DNA of 64,000 nucleotides, from contig NC_051131.1 of NCBI RefSeq assembly GCF_014839805.1, forward strand, positions 13,814,913 to 13,878,912, given 5' to 3'. Below the pieces are notes generated by a model that was given only the letters and a program-made list of their open reading frames with translations, did no database searches and was not told the origin of the DNA. Shown piece by piece: positions 12,901-26,900 of the stretch. This DNA is from Manduca sexta. Lineage: Eukaryota > Arthropoda > Insecta > Lepidoptera > Sphingidae. Positions within the stretch are counted from its first letter, which is position 1. Every line of letters starts with the position of its first letter. The position numbers were made by a program, and so were the translations under genes.

Positions 12901-15253
12901 TTCAAGTCGGCTTATGTAAATAATAGGTTATATTTAGACCACTTAAAATTATGGAATAAATAATAATAAATGTTTTGAATACCCATTTCTAGCAATGAAA
13001 TATGTGAGATTTGCTAATTTCTCCATTTGTATACTTGAAGGTGACCGAGATGTCTTTCCGTGGCGATAATGGAGTCATGTTCACAATTGGTGCTAAAGAC
13101 AGCTGCGTGTTCCAGTGGGCTGCCAATTACAGGTTCTTTCTCTTCTTTTATAGCCTTTGTAGCTTAGCAGGGAATCAGCTGTGAAAAGATGACTAGGCAT
13201 TCTTTCTCTGCACTTATACAAGTCTTGCTGTGCTCCATGAATATTAGCTTGAGGTCTAAATGTTGTTGGATACGAGTTATCTCAAGGTTCATGATAGTCG
13301 CAATACAAGATTTATCTTCTCCACGTATACATTTCTTCTTCAGATCGGTAGAGTCGACCACAAAGCAGGGCGGTCCGGACTTAGATCCATACTACTGCCT
13401 CATAGAGAATGGTCGGCCGGGCTGGCTGTTCCAGGAGATCCGGGATCTGTTCTACTACGTCCAGATCTTGTGCCAGGGCACTTTCTCCCCGGCCATGCGG
13501 CGCGTTAAGGACTACATCCCTATCGATTCGCTGCCGGACTTGATGAGGGCTCTCGGCTTCTTCCCGTCGGAGTATGAGGTAAATTATTACATTCCAGGAT
13601 GGGATCCGGAAAGGCTCTTTTCTCATTTTTATTGGAATCATGATTTGTGTTGTGAGTTGTACTGAATTTGTTACAAGAATACATGTCTTTTGGGTAACCG
13701 AAACCTTTCCTTTCCTTTGAAAAACCACTGCTAAATAATTGATTGCTTCGTTGGCTTTGCCCTTGTATAGCGTAGTTTCATATTTACCTATGTCACAATC
13801 TTCGAATACGTTTTGCTATTTGAAGTCAAGCATAGGTTATTTCTTCATGGATACTTTTCAGGTAGAAAACTTACTTGAAGAAGCGAAGTACAAGGTCTAT
13901 CTCTACAATCCGGTTACGGAGATAGATTTCGAAGAATTTGTAAAGCTGTACATAAACCATCGGCCGGCGTTCGGTTACAACTACAAAAAACTGCGGAACG
14001 CGTTTCGAAACTTCGCTTACATGCAGAAAGAGGTTTACAAAATGCACAGGGATGAGTTCATCGATATGTTGGAAAATTATGGTAAGGAGCCAAAATGCTA
14101 GCCCAAGCTCTTTTTATACAAGAGCTAACCGTTCAATGTGTATAATGGATAATAAAAAATAGCGACTCCTATCAGAACTAAATTGAATTGGCACTGATCG
14201 ACTGTTACAGCAATAACACGTTCTGAAGAATTGTTTGTGTTAGCTTTTTCAATTCAATTCTTTTCAATCAATGTTAGGTGAGAGATTCCCTCGCGAGTTG
14301 TCGTGGTATTTGCTGTCGATATTGAGCGGCCACAGCGCTGAAGACAGAGCCAATATGAGTGAAGGGGACTTCTCTTTCTTGCCTGAGGTGAGCAATCTGT
14401 GTTTTCTTAGAAAACAGTCGCTGTTCATAACTTTTACTAATTAGCGAGTACGAAATTGTAGGTCCGCCTAATGCGGACAAGATCACAGGCGGTAAAAATA
14501 ACATTCTATGTGGGCAAACTTCGCACGTTAATGAAATCGAAATCAAGTTACAGTAAAGATGGATTCACAAATAAATCAAATTGCTCTTAAGAATGGAGAC
14601 AATATTACTATGTGGTGTACAAAGGCTTTTAAATGCTGACATAAGATTATACATAGTAGGTCAAACTATTTTTACAAGCTCTTGTTTAACTTGCAATGAT
14701 TGTATTTATGTTGGGATCAAATCTAGTAAATTCATTTTAAACAGTTATCCTCAACTGATCGACGAAATTTTGCACACAAGTTCAGTATGCATGATAATGC
14801 ATGGTAAGCTCAGTGAGATCATTCTAGATACAAAATGGCCCAAGACGATTGACTAGTTTTTTTTTTGCACTCTTATAGTATCTTATTTAAATGGTGTGCT
14901 GAGAAAAAATAATATTTAAAAAAAAACAAAGATTGATTAAATATAAGGTATTTTCTTTATAGAGCATTGTTTATAAAACTTACTTTTATAAATGTTTAGC
15001 AAGCTTGTTTTTAAAAATGTTTACATACTATTATTAATCTTTTCTACATGAAACAACCGTGTTAAACTTGTTTATATATTACGATTAGTACTTCAATTTC
15101 CACTTCCAGGAGATAACGTTCAGCGACCTGGTGACCAACATATTGGGTATCCAGGATATGGACAATGTGTCTGAGCAAAACTCAGGCATGGAGGGCTCTT
15201 GTGCCTCGCAATCGCAGCACACCGCCTCTTCCGGCGACTCCGAAGACAAATAA
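6939..15253 (+). CDS. CFAP251: Cilia- and flagella-associated protein 251 (WDR66-like)
   Basis: Axonemal protein; in known systems CFAP251 belongs to the calmodulin- and spoke-associated complex at radial spoke 3 and is needed for sperm-tail motility. Seventeen exons: 6939-7091, 7474-7620, 8018-8276, 8347-8483, 8686-8975, 9273-9424, 9750-9896, 10246-10354, 10536-10729, 10885-11036, 11297-11638, 11902-12126, 13041-13132, 13344-13578, 13862-14081, 14278-14387, 15110-15253. They sum to 1035 codons plus stop with every junction in frame. The N-terminal half is WD40 propeller sequence starting with a family-typical WIHGYNPKVG stretch; the C-terminal part carries the EF-hand-like region of the family (MRALGFFPSEYE, then VKLYINHRPAFG) and a short Ser-rich tail. 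It lacks the long Glu-rich N-terminal extension of human WDR66. The chosen ATG is the first in frame after an upstream AT-rich stretch. The 70-bp intron 8277-8346 has a weak acceptor. Testis expression is inferred from family role. Confidence 0.9.
7686..7865 (+). repeat. LINE-tail type repeat in CFAP251 intron 2
   Basis: Begins with the degenerate 'tttgctcgtggcctcgaccgcg' kind of start and runs through 'gatacaaagtagcctata' to a series of short taa/cat repeats. The same layout recurs at 46590-46745, 57835-58055, 58393-58590 and 61745-61935, so it is a dispersed family, probably the 3' end of non-LTR retrotransposons common in Lepidoptera. Old and diverged. Confidence 0.45.
9499..9532. repeat. 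Perfect 16-bp inverted repeat (hairpin)
   Basis: Arms 9499-9514 (ttttatctagggatat) and 9517-9532 are exact reverse complements separated by only two bases. It lies in the intron between CFAP251 exons 6 and 7. It may be a remnant of a palindromic mobile element; no function is claimed. Confidence 0.6.
12189..12218. repeat. (AAAAT)n microsatellite
   Basis: About five tandem AAAAT units open a roughly 780-bp block of non-coding, repeat-like sequence (to about 12965) in the long CFAP251 intron 12127-13040. The block reads like the 3' end of an inserted element in the reverse direction, but I cannot name the family. Confidence 0.5.
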
Positions 15254-17347
15254 CCTCTCAGTATCACATACTATGCGTGCTAGTCATAGACGTGAGAATA
15301 TACCAGTTTCCCGGAATAGCGAAGCCCTGCATTAACTGCGTACAGGTTTTCCTAGCGAGTCCCAAGGAAAATACTTAATGTTCTCATTCATTTATTATCT
15401 TATTACCAATATATTACAATTAATAAAATTATTGTACAATTAATTTATTTATAAATAACGCTAAAGCTCGGTCCATTTATGCCATTCTGTATAAATTATG
15501 ATGAGGGCGCACAAAACAAAATTGTGCGCCGCTACCCCAATTCCTCATTCACATACTTTATTTTTGAAAAGCATTTTAAGCTAGAGTCCATTTCATTTGA
15601 ATTAATGTAGCCCAAGAAATTAATACAAAAGTGAATTCAATAACGAATTTTCTTTAAGGGCATGAAATTGAGTTCTTTTCGTTTTTTTTATAACCCATAA
15701 ACCATTTTCAACTATACACAGCGGCATAAATATAAGACAGTCTCTAGATTCAAATTAAGTTGCATTGAGTCGCGCAGCTATTCATATTATTCACTAATAA
15801 AACAATTTCAATAAAATATCATTTTGTAAAATTAAAATTAATAAAATCCCCAACCAGAGAGACCCTATTGTCTTAAATTTCGTAAGTACATTAAAATTGT
15901 ATAAAAAACTATTTAGCAGACAATATAATCTGCAATATTGAGGACAAACATAATAATAATAAAAACATATTTGTTTAAGGTTATAGCTTAAGGTCCATTT
16001 TTCATACATTTTGTTTCACCTTTAATCTGGGTAACTAAACAAGTATTGACAAGTAAAGAATTTAAATTCACGTCTAGTTAGTGATTAGTTCTCGCAGTTG
16101 AAAGAAAAACGTAAAAATAATTAATATGCATGGATATTTCGGCCTTTAAAATTTCGTCGTATTAAATTTTTTATTAAATTTTTTACCCAGATTAAAGGTG
16201 AAACAAAATGTATGAAAAATGGACCTTAAGCTATAACCTTAATAGCTGATCTGAAGCCAATAATATTGAAAACAAGTGTAATAATAATAAGCGCATATAA
16301 TTTGTTTAACAGCTGATCTGAAAAATAAACCAATCACAAGAAGTTCTCTGTAAGTATGTCAAACAAGCTTCTTTGATTGGTAAATTTTTGCTATCCATAC
16401 AAAAATTGCGATAACTATGTTTATTTCTTTTGAATTAGCCATTAATAGGCAGTAGTACAACACAACTATAATTGTCAGGGTATCTGGTTGAGTTATAAAA
16501 ACACCGCTTTGTTCATTGCAACGGCTACATCTACAAATAAACCTAAAATTAGAACTCATACTTTCAGTATTAATCTAATCATGTCAAATTATTTACAATA
16601 CAAACACACCACATAAATACACACATCTGGCTATTGAGAAAGACTGCTTTCTCTAGCCAATAGCAAGACATATCAATACTCAAATTGGGAGTAAAATATT
16701 GTATGTAGTTTTTTCATTCAAATTAGGCTATGTTCATAACGGGCGTTCAACGCGCGTCTACTGCACTGACTTTGTACTGGGATATGCATTATAGCTCAAT
16801 GATTTACACAAGTTTTACAATTGTACATTTTCAGCAATTTTATTTGTTTAAAGTGAGCCACATTATATATTATGTCATAGTTTAGTAATATTATCTAGTA
16901 TGGTACTCATAGTTTTGAGCTAATCTAGTAAAAATTGCATGTATGCTGCACAAATTCAACGCACCTTGAACGCTATCGCCTACAGGCACTCTTAAACTAA
17001 AATTATTGCTTTATGTAGTCACCGTAAAATATATTTTAAAAAACATTACACAAATGCTATTGCAAATTAATCATCAGTCACACGTTCCGTTTTACATTTA
17101 TCTAGATTAAGGCCTCGAACCTCGACTAATATCCAGACCTCCTTTAGGTCTGTCATCAAAGGTCCATGCTGTATATTACACTAAGTCACTCCGTTGCATA
17201 CAAAATCTTCTACATTGTACTATACGGCACCTATAATGGTATCAAATGTCTACATACAAAACAGTATTGACACCGTTCGAAGCTTCTCTTGCAACAATAC
17301 TGTCCTTAACTTTATCGTAGCACTTTAACTAAATTCTTAAACATTTC
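15254..17347. other. Convergent intergenic region, CFAP251 and BCL7 3' ends
   Basis: No coding sequence is supported here. CFAP251 has a plausible AATAAA at 15422-15427, about 170 bases after its stop. The right part is the likely 3' UTR and flank of the BCL7 gene on the minus strand. The main structure is a fold-back mobile element at 15979-16238. Confidence 0.6.
15979..16238. mobile_element. Fold-back MITE flanked by TTAA (copy 1)
   Basis: A 260-bp element whose outer roughly 56 bp (start GGTTATAGCTTAAGG) is an exact inverted repeat of its right end. It is bracketed by TTAA at 15975-15978 and 16239-16242, the target duplication used by piggyBac-type elements. Its left arm and centre match the longer copy at 22579-22935, so this one is an internally deleted sibling. 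No transposase is encoded; a piggyBac-like source is inferred from the TTAA only. Confidence 0.8.
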
Positions 17348-18713
17348 TCAGTCAGTTTTTAACCGTTTTGCTGGTGTTGTGGTACCGCTGCTCTGCGAGT
17401 TGGAGTCTTCTGAGAAGTTCATTGTAGTTGATGTGAACTCTGTGGGACCCTGTGAGTCACTTACTGTTGAAAAACCTGAAATATTAATTTATTGAATGAG
17501 AGAATATTATGGATACTTACATTATTTATTTTTTTAATTGGAATGTTAATGTTTTGCAAAGAAATAACCTCCAATATGCACAAAATGTAATTATTTTAAT
17601 CTTGAAAGGAATTTAACATTTTTATAGGACATAATCAGTCTTACTTATAATAATTTAGCAAAGCTATGCTTAAGTTTAATCACAAATTTACTTGATCAGC
17701 TGTAAGTCAAAGGCCACCATCTTGCTTCTTAATAAGGTTTAAACTAGGAACTGGTGATGTCTTTGACAGCTATTTAAGCAATTTTTAAACCACCTCTTAA
17801 TGCTTAAACAAGTTTATATGTGAAGCAAGACTGTATGTGAATAAATAAATAAATTATAACAGATTTGAATAAGATACTAAATTATAATAATTGATCAAGT
17901 ATACTAATCTTATTTTAAAACCCTATCAAGAATCCTATACCAGAAACAAACATATTTGTATATACAGCAACATTAATTTTGATACAGAAATTCAGTCTTG
18001 ACAATTCTTGTTATTTCATAACCAGAGCTTTCTCTATTTTGCTACAATATTAAAATTGAATTGAACATAATAATTGTGATTTGCAAATCCATTTCCAAAA
18101 TTGAGCTGATGGCTATCATTTCATAATTTTGTATTTCAAGATAATTTACTTTCTATTTCTTACAATCTTTTTCATTAAGTATATGAATGTAACTATTACA
18201 CCACTATTGATAAACACCATTACCTATTACTAAGGATTTCTAAGAGCTATCATAATATCTATAAAACCTATGACCTAATTTAGTTCTCTCCACCATTTTG
18301 GCCACTAGTTCAAGGCCATATTGAACAATGCCTATTTCCTGTCCTATCCAAAATGTCACTTACATGTGTTGGAATCTTCCGCCATTCCGAAATTTGAGTT
18401 CGAGGAGTCGTGAGTCTTCTTCGGAGTTAATGTATTCTCCTTGTTCTCTCTTTTCGCCGCGTGTTTCTTCTTTTGCTCGTTACTTGATATTGGAACCCAT
18501 TTGTAAATTTTCATCGTCGTCTCGCCGATAGTCACCCATTTTTTCTCCCTTCAAAATTGATTTATGATGTTAACAATAATGTTTTTATATAAAAAATAAT
18601 AATTACAATAAAATAATTTCATACCAATGGCGAACTTTTTCGACAGCTTGCATTACTCTTTTGATGTCATCTTTTACACGATTGCGAGTTTCGGCACGCA
18701 CCGAGCGCGACAT
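17348..18713 (-). CDS. BCL7-like: BCL7-family chromatin remodelling subunit
   Basis: Small accessory subunit of SWI/SNF (BAF) complexes in the nucleus. Three exons, 18713-18625, 18548-18364 and 17475-17348, give 133 codons plus stop. The first 50 residues are the BCL7 N-terminal domain: [19 protein letters not shown], then the Trp-rich stretch [20 protein letters not shown] split by the first intron. The rest is a low-complexity Ser/Thr/Lys tail ending KRLKTD, with a Lys/Arg-rich patch near residue 60 that could serve as a nuclear localisation signal. Length is shorter than vertebrate BCL7A/B/C (about 200 aa), as is usual in insects. The start is the only ATG giving the conserved MSRSVRAET opening. 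An alternative splice extending exon 2 cannot be ruled out. Confidence 0.93.
17632..17815 (+). repeat. Interspersed repeat, copy 1 (pairs with 28875-29052)
   Basis: About 180 bp in the second BCL7 intron matches 28875-29052 in reverse complement over its whole length, for example the shared segments around gctgtaagtcaaa and gacagctatttaagcaat. It is a diverged, unnamed non-coding repeat family. Confidence 0.65.
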
Positions 18714-20921
18714 TTTGTTATGAGTTACCACTAAAAGTTATTTAATTCAATAAAATATAGACTCACTTTCTCAACTACAATAAAATAAAAGTAATTAAAA
18801 CTTTAGTTGTACAAAAGCGGCGTTTCAGATTCATTCAATCATCCGCCATTTGTTTTTTTTTTAATTTTGACATACTTTGACTGACTTGAGCTTGATTCAG
18901 GGCTGCCAATAAATGTTTTTGTGATTACGGATATCCTGAAATCATCGTAAATATAAAATAACTATGAAAACAAATGCTACTTGCTTTTCACTATCATAGT
19001 ACCTAGTACCTTGTTATCGCGGAATAAAAATACATGTTTTATGTTGTATAAAATTAAGACAAGTAAACGCAATAATTATTACACCGCCTAACAACAATAT
19101 TTCCGCGCATAGTTTTAAGAAAAATTTGTTTGGAATTTAATGAAAACCGTTTATTTTATATTGTGAAGAAAAAAAGCTTGAAGCACCAAAGTGTAAAAGC
19201 GATGTTAATTTTTGAATTCGTTCAGCTACTTTTAAGGGGGACTGTATATAATATATTATTGTATGTAGATTTAAGCCCTAGATACAAATGAACGTACTAC
19301 AATAAAATAATAATGCAGTGTTTGTATCTTTAACATAGTGTGTGGCAACCTGGGTTTCGATTGATAATTTGAATTCCATTTCGTTTTGTTCAATTTTATG
19401 ATTACAAAATAATTAAAATATAATTTGTAAGTTATGCTAGTGAATATAATTTATTTCAAGTTTAAAAATGCTTTTGTAATTTATGATTGAATAATTAAAT
19501 TGTATTTTATAGTACATTGTGGCTTCATTATACTATTAATGCTAAACTTATTACTTTCTTCATTTGTTTATAATAGTAAATTACTTGATTATCGGTAGAA
19601 TATAGGTACGTAAATGCTTAAATTTTAAATAATGTATGTTTGTAAGTTACATACAAGAAGAATCTCTTCATATTCTAGTTTCTTTTCAAGTTATATTGCA
19701 ATGCAAAAATAAAACGGAAAACGTACATGTTACAGTGGTTTGTACGATTGGTCAAAATCAAAATATTTTTGGTATGGACCAATAGTATTAGTTCTAAGTG
19801 TAACATAAAATATTTTTTTCATCTCCGTGTAAAATTGAAAATTGAAAACAAAGAAAAACCCATGAAAAATTTAATTGATATTTTCTGCCGAAAATAAGTG
19901 TAAAAATATTATTAAAATGTCTGTATTTACACTATAAAGCACAGGTGAGGCGCACTTAACGTTTTTTTTTAGTATCGATTCACCCTTCCCATTATCTAAA
20001 GTAGTTGTTGAATTTTATCACAAATCAATTTTGACTTTATATTTAGCGGCTGTCAGTTGTTTTACGTCTTATTGTATTTTGTCTAAGTGATTTTCGTCGA
20101 TAAATATAGTAAAAGAGTAAACAATATTTCATGCGGCCCGACCTGCAGGGATGCGTATCTGTTGCGATGATGCAACGAGATGACAAGGTGCTAACTCTTT
20201 GGATTCTCATTGTGCTTAATTGTTCATGTATAGCTTTTTATGCACATTCCACTAGTTGTACGTTTGTACATCGGTGTTCCGCTCGTGGAGGCGTCAAATA
20301 GGCTTCTGTTCATCACAAACATAACCTCAACTTAGATGTAACTTAGCTAGTGGGCTATGGCATGATCTGTTACTTTTGTCAAAATTTGATGTGAAATGCT
20401 ATATGACCCAAATAACCATTGGCTGCACAGTATTAGCATACTAACAATCTTATTACTACTTTCATTTTAGAATCTTGCCAAAATAAGTAAAATTCCCATT
20501 GAACTTAAAATTTAAATCAAACATCTGTATGTAAGTAGTATTCTGCTGTATAGAATAGAGCAATGTTTTCTGGAGTATAATAGTTGACTCCACAAAATTA
20601 CAATACTCTCATTCATGTTGTACATTGTAACTGTTTCTTAGTAATTAGTATATGTAAGTACACCATTGTGTGTAATACATCTCTTATTGCCTGTGTTTGA
20701 TAATAATAACTTTATTTAACCATTTTCTATGCTAACAGAAGCCTATAAGCATGACCTCTTGAACTTCAATCTCTTTAGTTGGGCACAAGCTTGTCACATT
20801 GTTATGTTTTTGTTGCAGTATTACCGTGCATGTTGTTTTACCGTAGAAGTGATACAGTGAGTTAATTGTTGGCGTGTCCGGCATAAGGTTCATCTAAAGA
20901 CAAGCGTGCTTTCCTTCCCGT
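18714..20921. promoter_or_regulatory. Divergent region, BCL7 / Marf, with Marf 5' UTR
   Basis: There is no open frame of note. The right end holds a likely second 5' UTR exon of Marf, starting at 20819 after a tttttgttgcag acceptor. The first Marf exon and promoter would then lie further left, perhaps near 20050-20150, but no core motif decides this. The BCL7 promoter should lie just right of 18713. Confidence 0.45.
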
Positions 20922-23900
20922 ATGGCTGCGTATGTTAACCGTACGTTGTCCATGATGGCTGGCGACGGGCCGCACAACGTTGCGACGCTGAACAATGGCT
21001 CCGTGCGCGTCAACATGTCCAATGTGGACTCACCGCTGCAGATATTTGTCCGTGCCAAGAAGAAGATCAATGATATATTTGTGGAGATTGATGATTATGT
21101 CAAAGATGCTGTCACATTTATGCATGGTGAGTGTTTATTATAGTCTGTAAGGTTGGCCTTCTCAGTAAATTTTCACAGGATGTTTTGTTTACAAGTTTAA
21201 AAGGTACAGTTTCTTTGAGAAGGATCTGCCCCTAATCAGTGGAAATCGAGCTGATTGGCAGAAGTAGTCTCATACAGAGACGAAGCTGTGAATAATCTTT
21301 GAAATATGCTTTAGTGACAACACAATACCAACATTTATTAGACCTCACATTACAATATTATTTTCTATTTAGTGTGTCATTATTATTGAAAAACTATACT
21401 AAGCTCCCAGGTTGACTGCCTGAGAATTCATATAGCAATATAGTCAATTTCATTAAATAATCCCAATCACTATTTTTGATCTATCTCAAAAATGGAAAGC
21501 AAAGATTTTTAACATGCTTACAAATGCGTTATGTTGATAAGTTAATTCTCAGAATCCCATGGAAGATAGAGATTGGAATTGTGTATTGAAAACGGCAGTA
21601 AGTTAGATTATACATGTCGGTATTAATAATGATTTTCAACATAAACATCCAAGACTTTGCCTTGTGACCATGAAGGTTGTAAAGTCTTGGAAAAGTTGGG
21701 AGAAAATAATATAAATAACAGTAATAGAATTTGTAAATAATTTATTTCTATAAACATCCAAAATATAGATGTAGTATGCAAAGTAAAATATTTACTACTG
21801 CTAAAGTAAATTTACATTATGCTACTTTTCATACAGAAACTGTACTTTTGTGTTAGCTGACCTTGACCTGTGAAAACTTGAACATTATATAATTCTATGG
21901 GGTGGGGGTTCCTTATATGTAAGGAAATGTATAGGTATTTAATTAAACTTACTAATTGATAAATGGTATGATTTATATTTTTTTTTTGTATGAGTAGTTT
22001 GAACAATACACTTGTATGAGATTTTGTGATTTTTCCATACTAAAACTCATGAAAATGTGTTTTAAATCAAGACAAGCGAACATAATCTTATGTATATATT
22101 CCTATATAAAACAGGAAATAATTTTGTTTATCAATCCTTACATCCGTTGGAACACCATAGTATTCTGTAACATTTATGTTAATCAGTGTTATGGTACCAC
22201 CAATATTTAACAGACATTGTCTTAATTATGTCAAGGTCATACAATGCCCAGTGTTCATAGTATATTGACACATTACAGTTACAACACTCCCAAAATGGCT
22301 CATAACTAATTAAATGTATGCATGGTCTAACTTCTAAGGCTCTTTAAACAACAGGATGTGTTTACAATAGCTTTTATGTTTCCTGACTTGCCTGATCGCA
22401 TTTTTAACCGACTTCAAGAAAAGGTGTAGGTTATTAATTCACACATTTTTTTTATCGTATTGTTTGTAGGATAATAAAAATCATTATAATTTATTTTGTG
22501 AATATAACTCTCATTTAACAATATCATTAATCATATTTGTTTGTGATTAATTTATAATATGATATAAAAGTATTTTAAGGCGATACCTCAAGGTCCATTT
22601 TCATACATTTTGTTTCGGCTTTAATCTGGGTAACTAAACAAGTATTGGCAAGTAAAGAATTTAAATTCACGTCTAGTTAGTGATTAGTTCTCGCAGTTGA
22701 AGAAAAACGTAAAATAATTAATAATCATGGATATTTCGGCCTTTAAAATTTAATATGACGAAAATGTAAAGGCAGAAAAATCCATGATAATTAATTATTA
22801 TTACGTTTTTCTTTCAACTGCGAGAACTAATCACTAACTAGACGTGTATTTAAATTCTTTACTTGCCAATACTTGTTTAGTTACCCAGATTAAAGGCGAA
22901 ACAAAATGTATGAAAATGGACCTTGAGGTATCGCCTTAAAGTTCAAGTATAATATTCTCTTTGTTTGGGCTACAGATATAACCTTGGCCCACATACATAT
23001 TAGATTTATTTAGAAACAATAAAAGTGATATGTCTTACCAGTTTTATACAATATGTTTTAGATTTTGTTGTGGAATCAAAAATAACCCATATGTAGTTGA
23101 TTCCAATGATGAAAGATGGACGGTTCGTGACTGTGTTTGATAGTTTGTAAAAAAATATTTTAAGTCGAAAAATACTCATGAAATATAAAAAATACATATA
23201 TGGGATTCGAATTTGCACCTCATAATATGTAATATGCTCGCCTACCGATATATGTGTGGGTGCAGTACTTACACTGCTGCCTACCCCATCAGGAACTACC
23301 GGCGCGAATGGTTTTAAACTAATGTCGAAAGCGACAATCCTTCCGTCCATAAACAGCTGTTCCCTCGCCCCTGCAGCCATCGATTTAATTCTTGGCACTG
23401 TTGTACTATTCACATGTTTATATCTATTTACAGTGAAATTATAGAGGATACATTTACACATTCACTCCTAATAGATTTCCGAGAGGAGATATGGAATTTA
23501 CTAGATATTGTTACGTTATTGGTTTCCAGTTTTGTAAAATTGTAGTTAGGCCGGCACAATGATTACGACTGGTGAACGTCACTTCTGTAGTTTTCCAAAT
23601 ATCTAATCTGTGAAACGATTTTTTTACTGGGCCAAATAGATCGCCTCATTAGTATAGTGACAGTGTGCTGTGCTGAGAGCGTATAACAGACGGCAAATAA
23701 CTTGAGCACACTACACGTTACTAGTAGCTGCACTTACATGCAAAAATAACCCCCCACCACGGGACAGTGTGCTCAAGTTTGCCTCCTATTGTACTATGGT
23801 CAGTGTGACGATTTCGATACAAATGGAAAGTCCTAAGGCTGTATTAATAACCAAATCTCACCATTGGGCAGGATCTCGAGTAGATATTTAATGGATTGAA

Positions 23901-26900
23901 TAAACCCAAGCTTAAGCTGCCATTTAAGTGCTTGTTCTCAGCTGAGTTGCCTCCGGTAATAAATAAAACTTAGCTGTTTAAATCGGTTATATGCTGTGAC
24001 TTAAGATATCATTTGAGATTATGATATCTGTTTATCAAATACCTTAAGGTGTTGACTTTAATTGGACAGCGTCTCTGCTGGTATCGCATTTTGAGCAGAA
24101 ATAAGTTGAATCTACTAATACGTCCCTTAGTAACTGTTTTTTTAATGAAGCACACTTGAGTTTTACACGCCTCGTGTCATATATGTACTTACTACTTAGT
24201 ATATAAAATTAGATACATAAACCTATTATTTTGAGAGACTGAGCTTCTATATTTTTCTATGGCAAACGTTTACACCTCCAAACTCGTTCTTAGGTACGGT
24301 CAGTGCCAATTTCAGGTATATGTTGACAGATATATTCCATGCTAATAGGGGACCGGCCTATGCTTGATTTTGTATATTATTCTATATGTAATGGTTAATA
24401 ATACTAAAAAGAAGAACTCCTGCGAAAACTGCATAAATATTGGTTAAAAAATGAGCGAGTAATTCATATTTAAAATATTATAATGTGCAGAAGTGGGCGC
24501 GATGTGGGGATATCGCTTCATCTCTTTCTTTTGCACGTGTCGTAATTCCCGATGACGTCACATGTGGGTATTTCGTCTCTTTTCTGTTTCTTGTTAATTA
24601 TCCCTTCTACCGAAATTCAAAGGCTTATAACTTGCTGATTTTTTAACGGATTTCAATAATTCCTTCTGTGTTATAATTTATATTATTTAAATATTTGATA
24701 ATAGTAAAGAACAAAAATGAGTCCGGTACCCTATTCATTTGCGATTTATTTACTAGCTTCTAGCCCGCAGCTCTGCGCGCATAAAAATCCCTGTTAATAA
24801 CCCACACTCTCAATAATATACCGTTTCGTAAGTCGTAACACAAAACACGCGCGACGCAGTGGTGAGGTGTGAGATTTTACGAAACTTAAACTTACTTACT
24901 TACTTACCTACTTAAACTTAAAAAAACTATCTTCCGTGGGTCGATTTGATGAAATAAACCGTTCAGTATGTAATAGATAAAAAATATTATTCCCTAATTA
25001 GATTTTAAAACCAATAATTTTCTTTGTCGTGTTATCCTAACGAACATTCAAAATCTATGCTTTTATTATATTCATAAATTTGGTATTAAATTTGTATCCG
25101 CATGTACATTAATATGACACTGACTACATTTGTATTATACAGGGTGACTAAGCCGCCTCATCCGTCGGATCAATATAAAACGGATTAACGCGTCTTGACC
25201 TTCCTTACATAACAAAAACAATAACAATTATAATTTTATTCACTACGTTATCAACGGTTGATGCAATATTACATGATGTACAGTTATCATTGATAATAAA
25301 GTTGTTATCACGCGTTTCAACGATAATTTTGATTCACGTTTTGATTTTGAGGTCATGGATTATGACTAGACATTTATATGCCATTTCATCCATAGCGCGC
25401 ACAATATAGCGTTTTTCAATATGGTTAAAGGGTCCCCTATCACATCATGGGACGGAACACAATGGAATATTCAATGATGAGAAAAATATCATTTACGCTC
25501 ACTTGATGATAAATCCGATAACAGCACAGATCAGCCCGTGTATATCCGGTTCTAACAGGTCGGCGTAATTGTGTCGACTGTCCGGGGCTAATCATCTCTC
25601 GTCAGTAGAGATTCTATAAGACTCTCTTCCACTTACTAATAGGTCTAGCGGGGTTATTTTGCCGTATCCATATTAATAAAAAATACTTTACCATAAGTTA
25701 TTTTTATCATAGATGTAAAATAAAAAAGTCCATGTTTCGATCAAAGTAAATAGGAATAAAAAGTAATTATACACTGCTACGAAGAGAATTTATCGATGCT
25801 GGAATAAGGCACTCTCAGTCACAAATACACTCACACACCATACTAGGACTAAAGTGCAAAATTATAAATAAATACAAAACTAAAACCGTGATTATCTACA
25901 AAAATATTAATCAATCACGGATTATTTTTGGTACAATATTAGCAAAGGTCTTGTCTGTCAGGACCTCTGATAGGTCCGTCTGAGAATCTTTGATGATGAA
26001 TCTAGTCACAGTATTCTTTATTTGGTAATAAAAACAATTTCCATTGTATTATAAAAATCAGATCAATGTTATGTGTAAACTGTTGTTCCTGATACTATAA
26101 GTAATGACTACTGCAGTAGCGTAATGATTTTAACGTATTAACATCTAAATGTTCAGCACACTCCTACTAAAGCTGTTCGTGTTTCTAATACACAAATGAC
26201 TACTGAAGGAGAGTATTAATTTTAAAGTATTTTCGTTTAAATATTCAACCCATTACAGCCTAAACCGTATTTTACACGACTCTATATAATTTTATCATGA
26301 ACTTGTGTTGCAGCGGTGTCTGGTGAGAACGGAATCGCGACGCCTCAGGACGTGGCGAACGTGGAGTCGTACGTGTCCAAGGTCCAGGCCATACGGGAGG
26401 TGCTCAAGCGGGATCACATGAAAGTCGCCTTCTTCGGCAGGTGAGCGTGTATGCAACCATTGATAACGGATATCATGTAACAAATGTTGAGTGGTGGAAT
26501 TATTTTGTCTCCCGCTTTGCTATAGAGGGAAGTGGACAAGCAATATTTTCAACTCCTCCCTATCTTTTTATTTGATTTATTTTGTTGCGGGATAATGACA
26601 AATTAGATATCCTTGAGACATGCCGAGTTTCACTGCTCGGTGTCATAAAATGCGTGCCACTGTTGGTCCTGGCTTACAGGAGTCGTAGTGATGGGTAATA
26701 CTGCCCCGTCTTTAATGTAGACTGGCAGGCCCTGGAATACACTCTCACGCCAATCCCCGAAGGAGTAGACAAAGGCGCTACTGGTACACCCACTGTCCGC
26801 CGTGCGTATTCCGTCGCATGATGCGATAGGGGGGTAACCCAATAACAGACATAAATCCAAAAATCCAGGCTATAATGGGGTAGACAAACCCAATATCACG

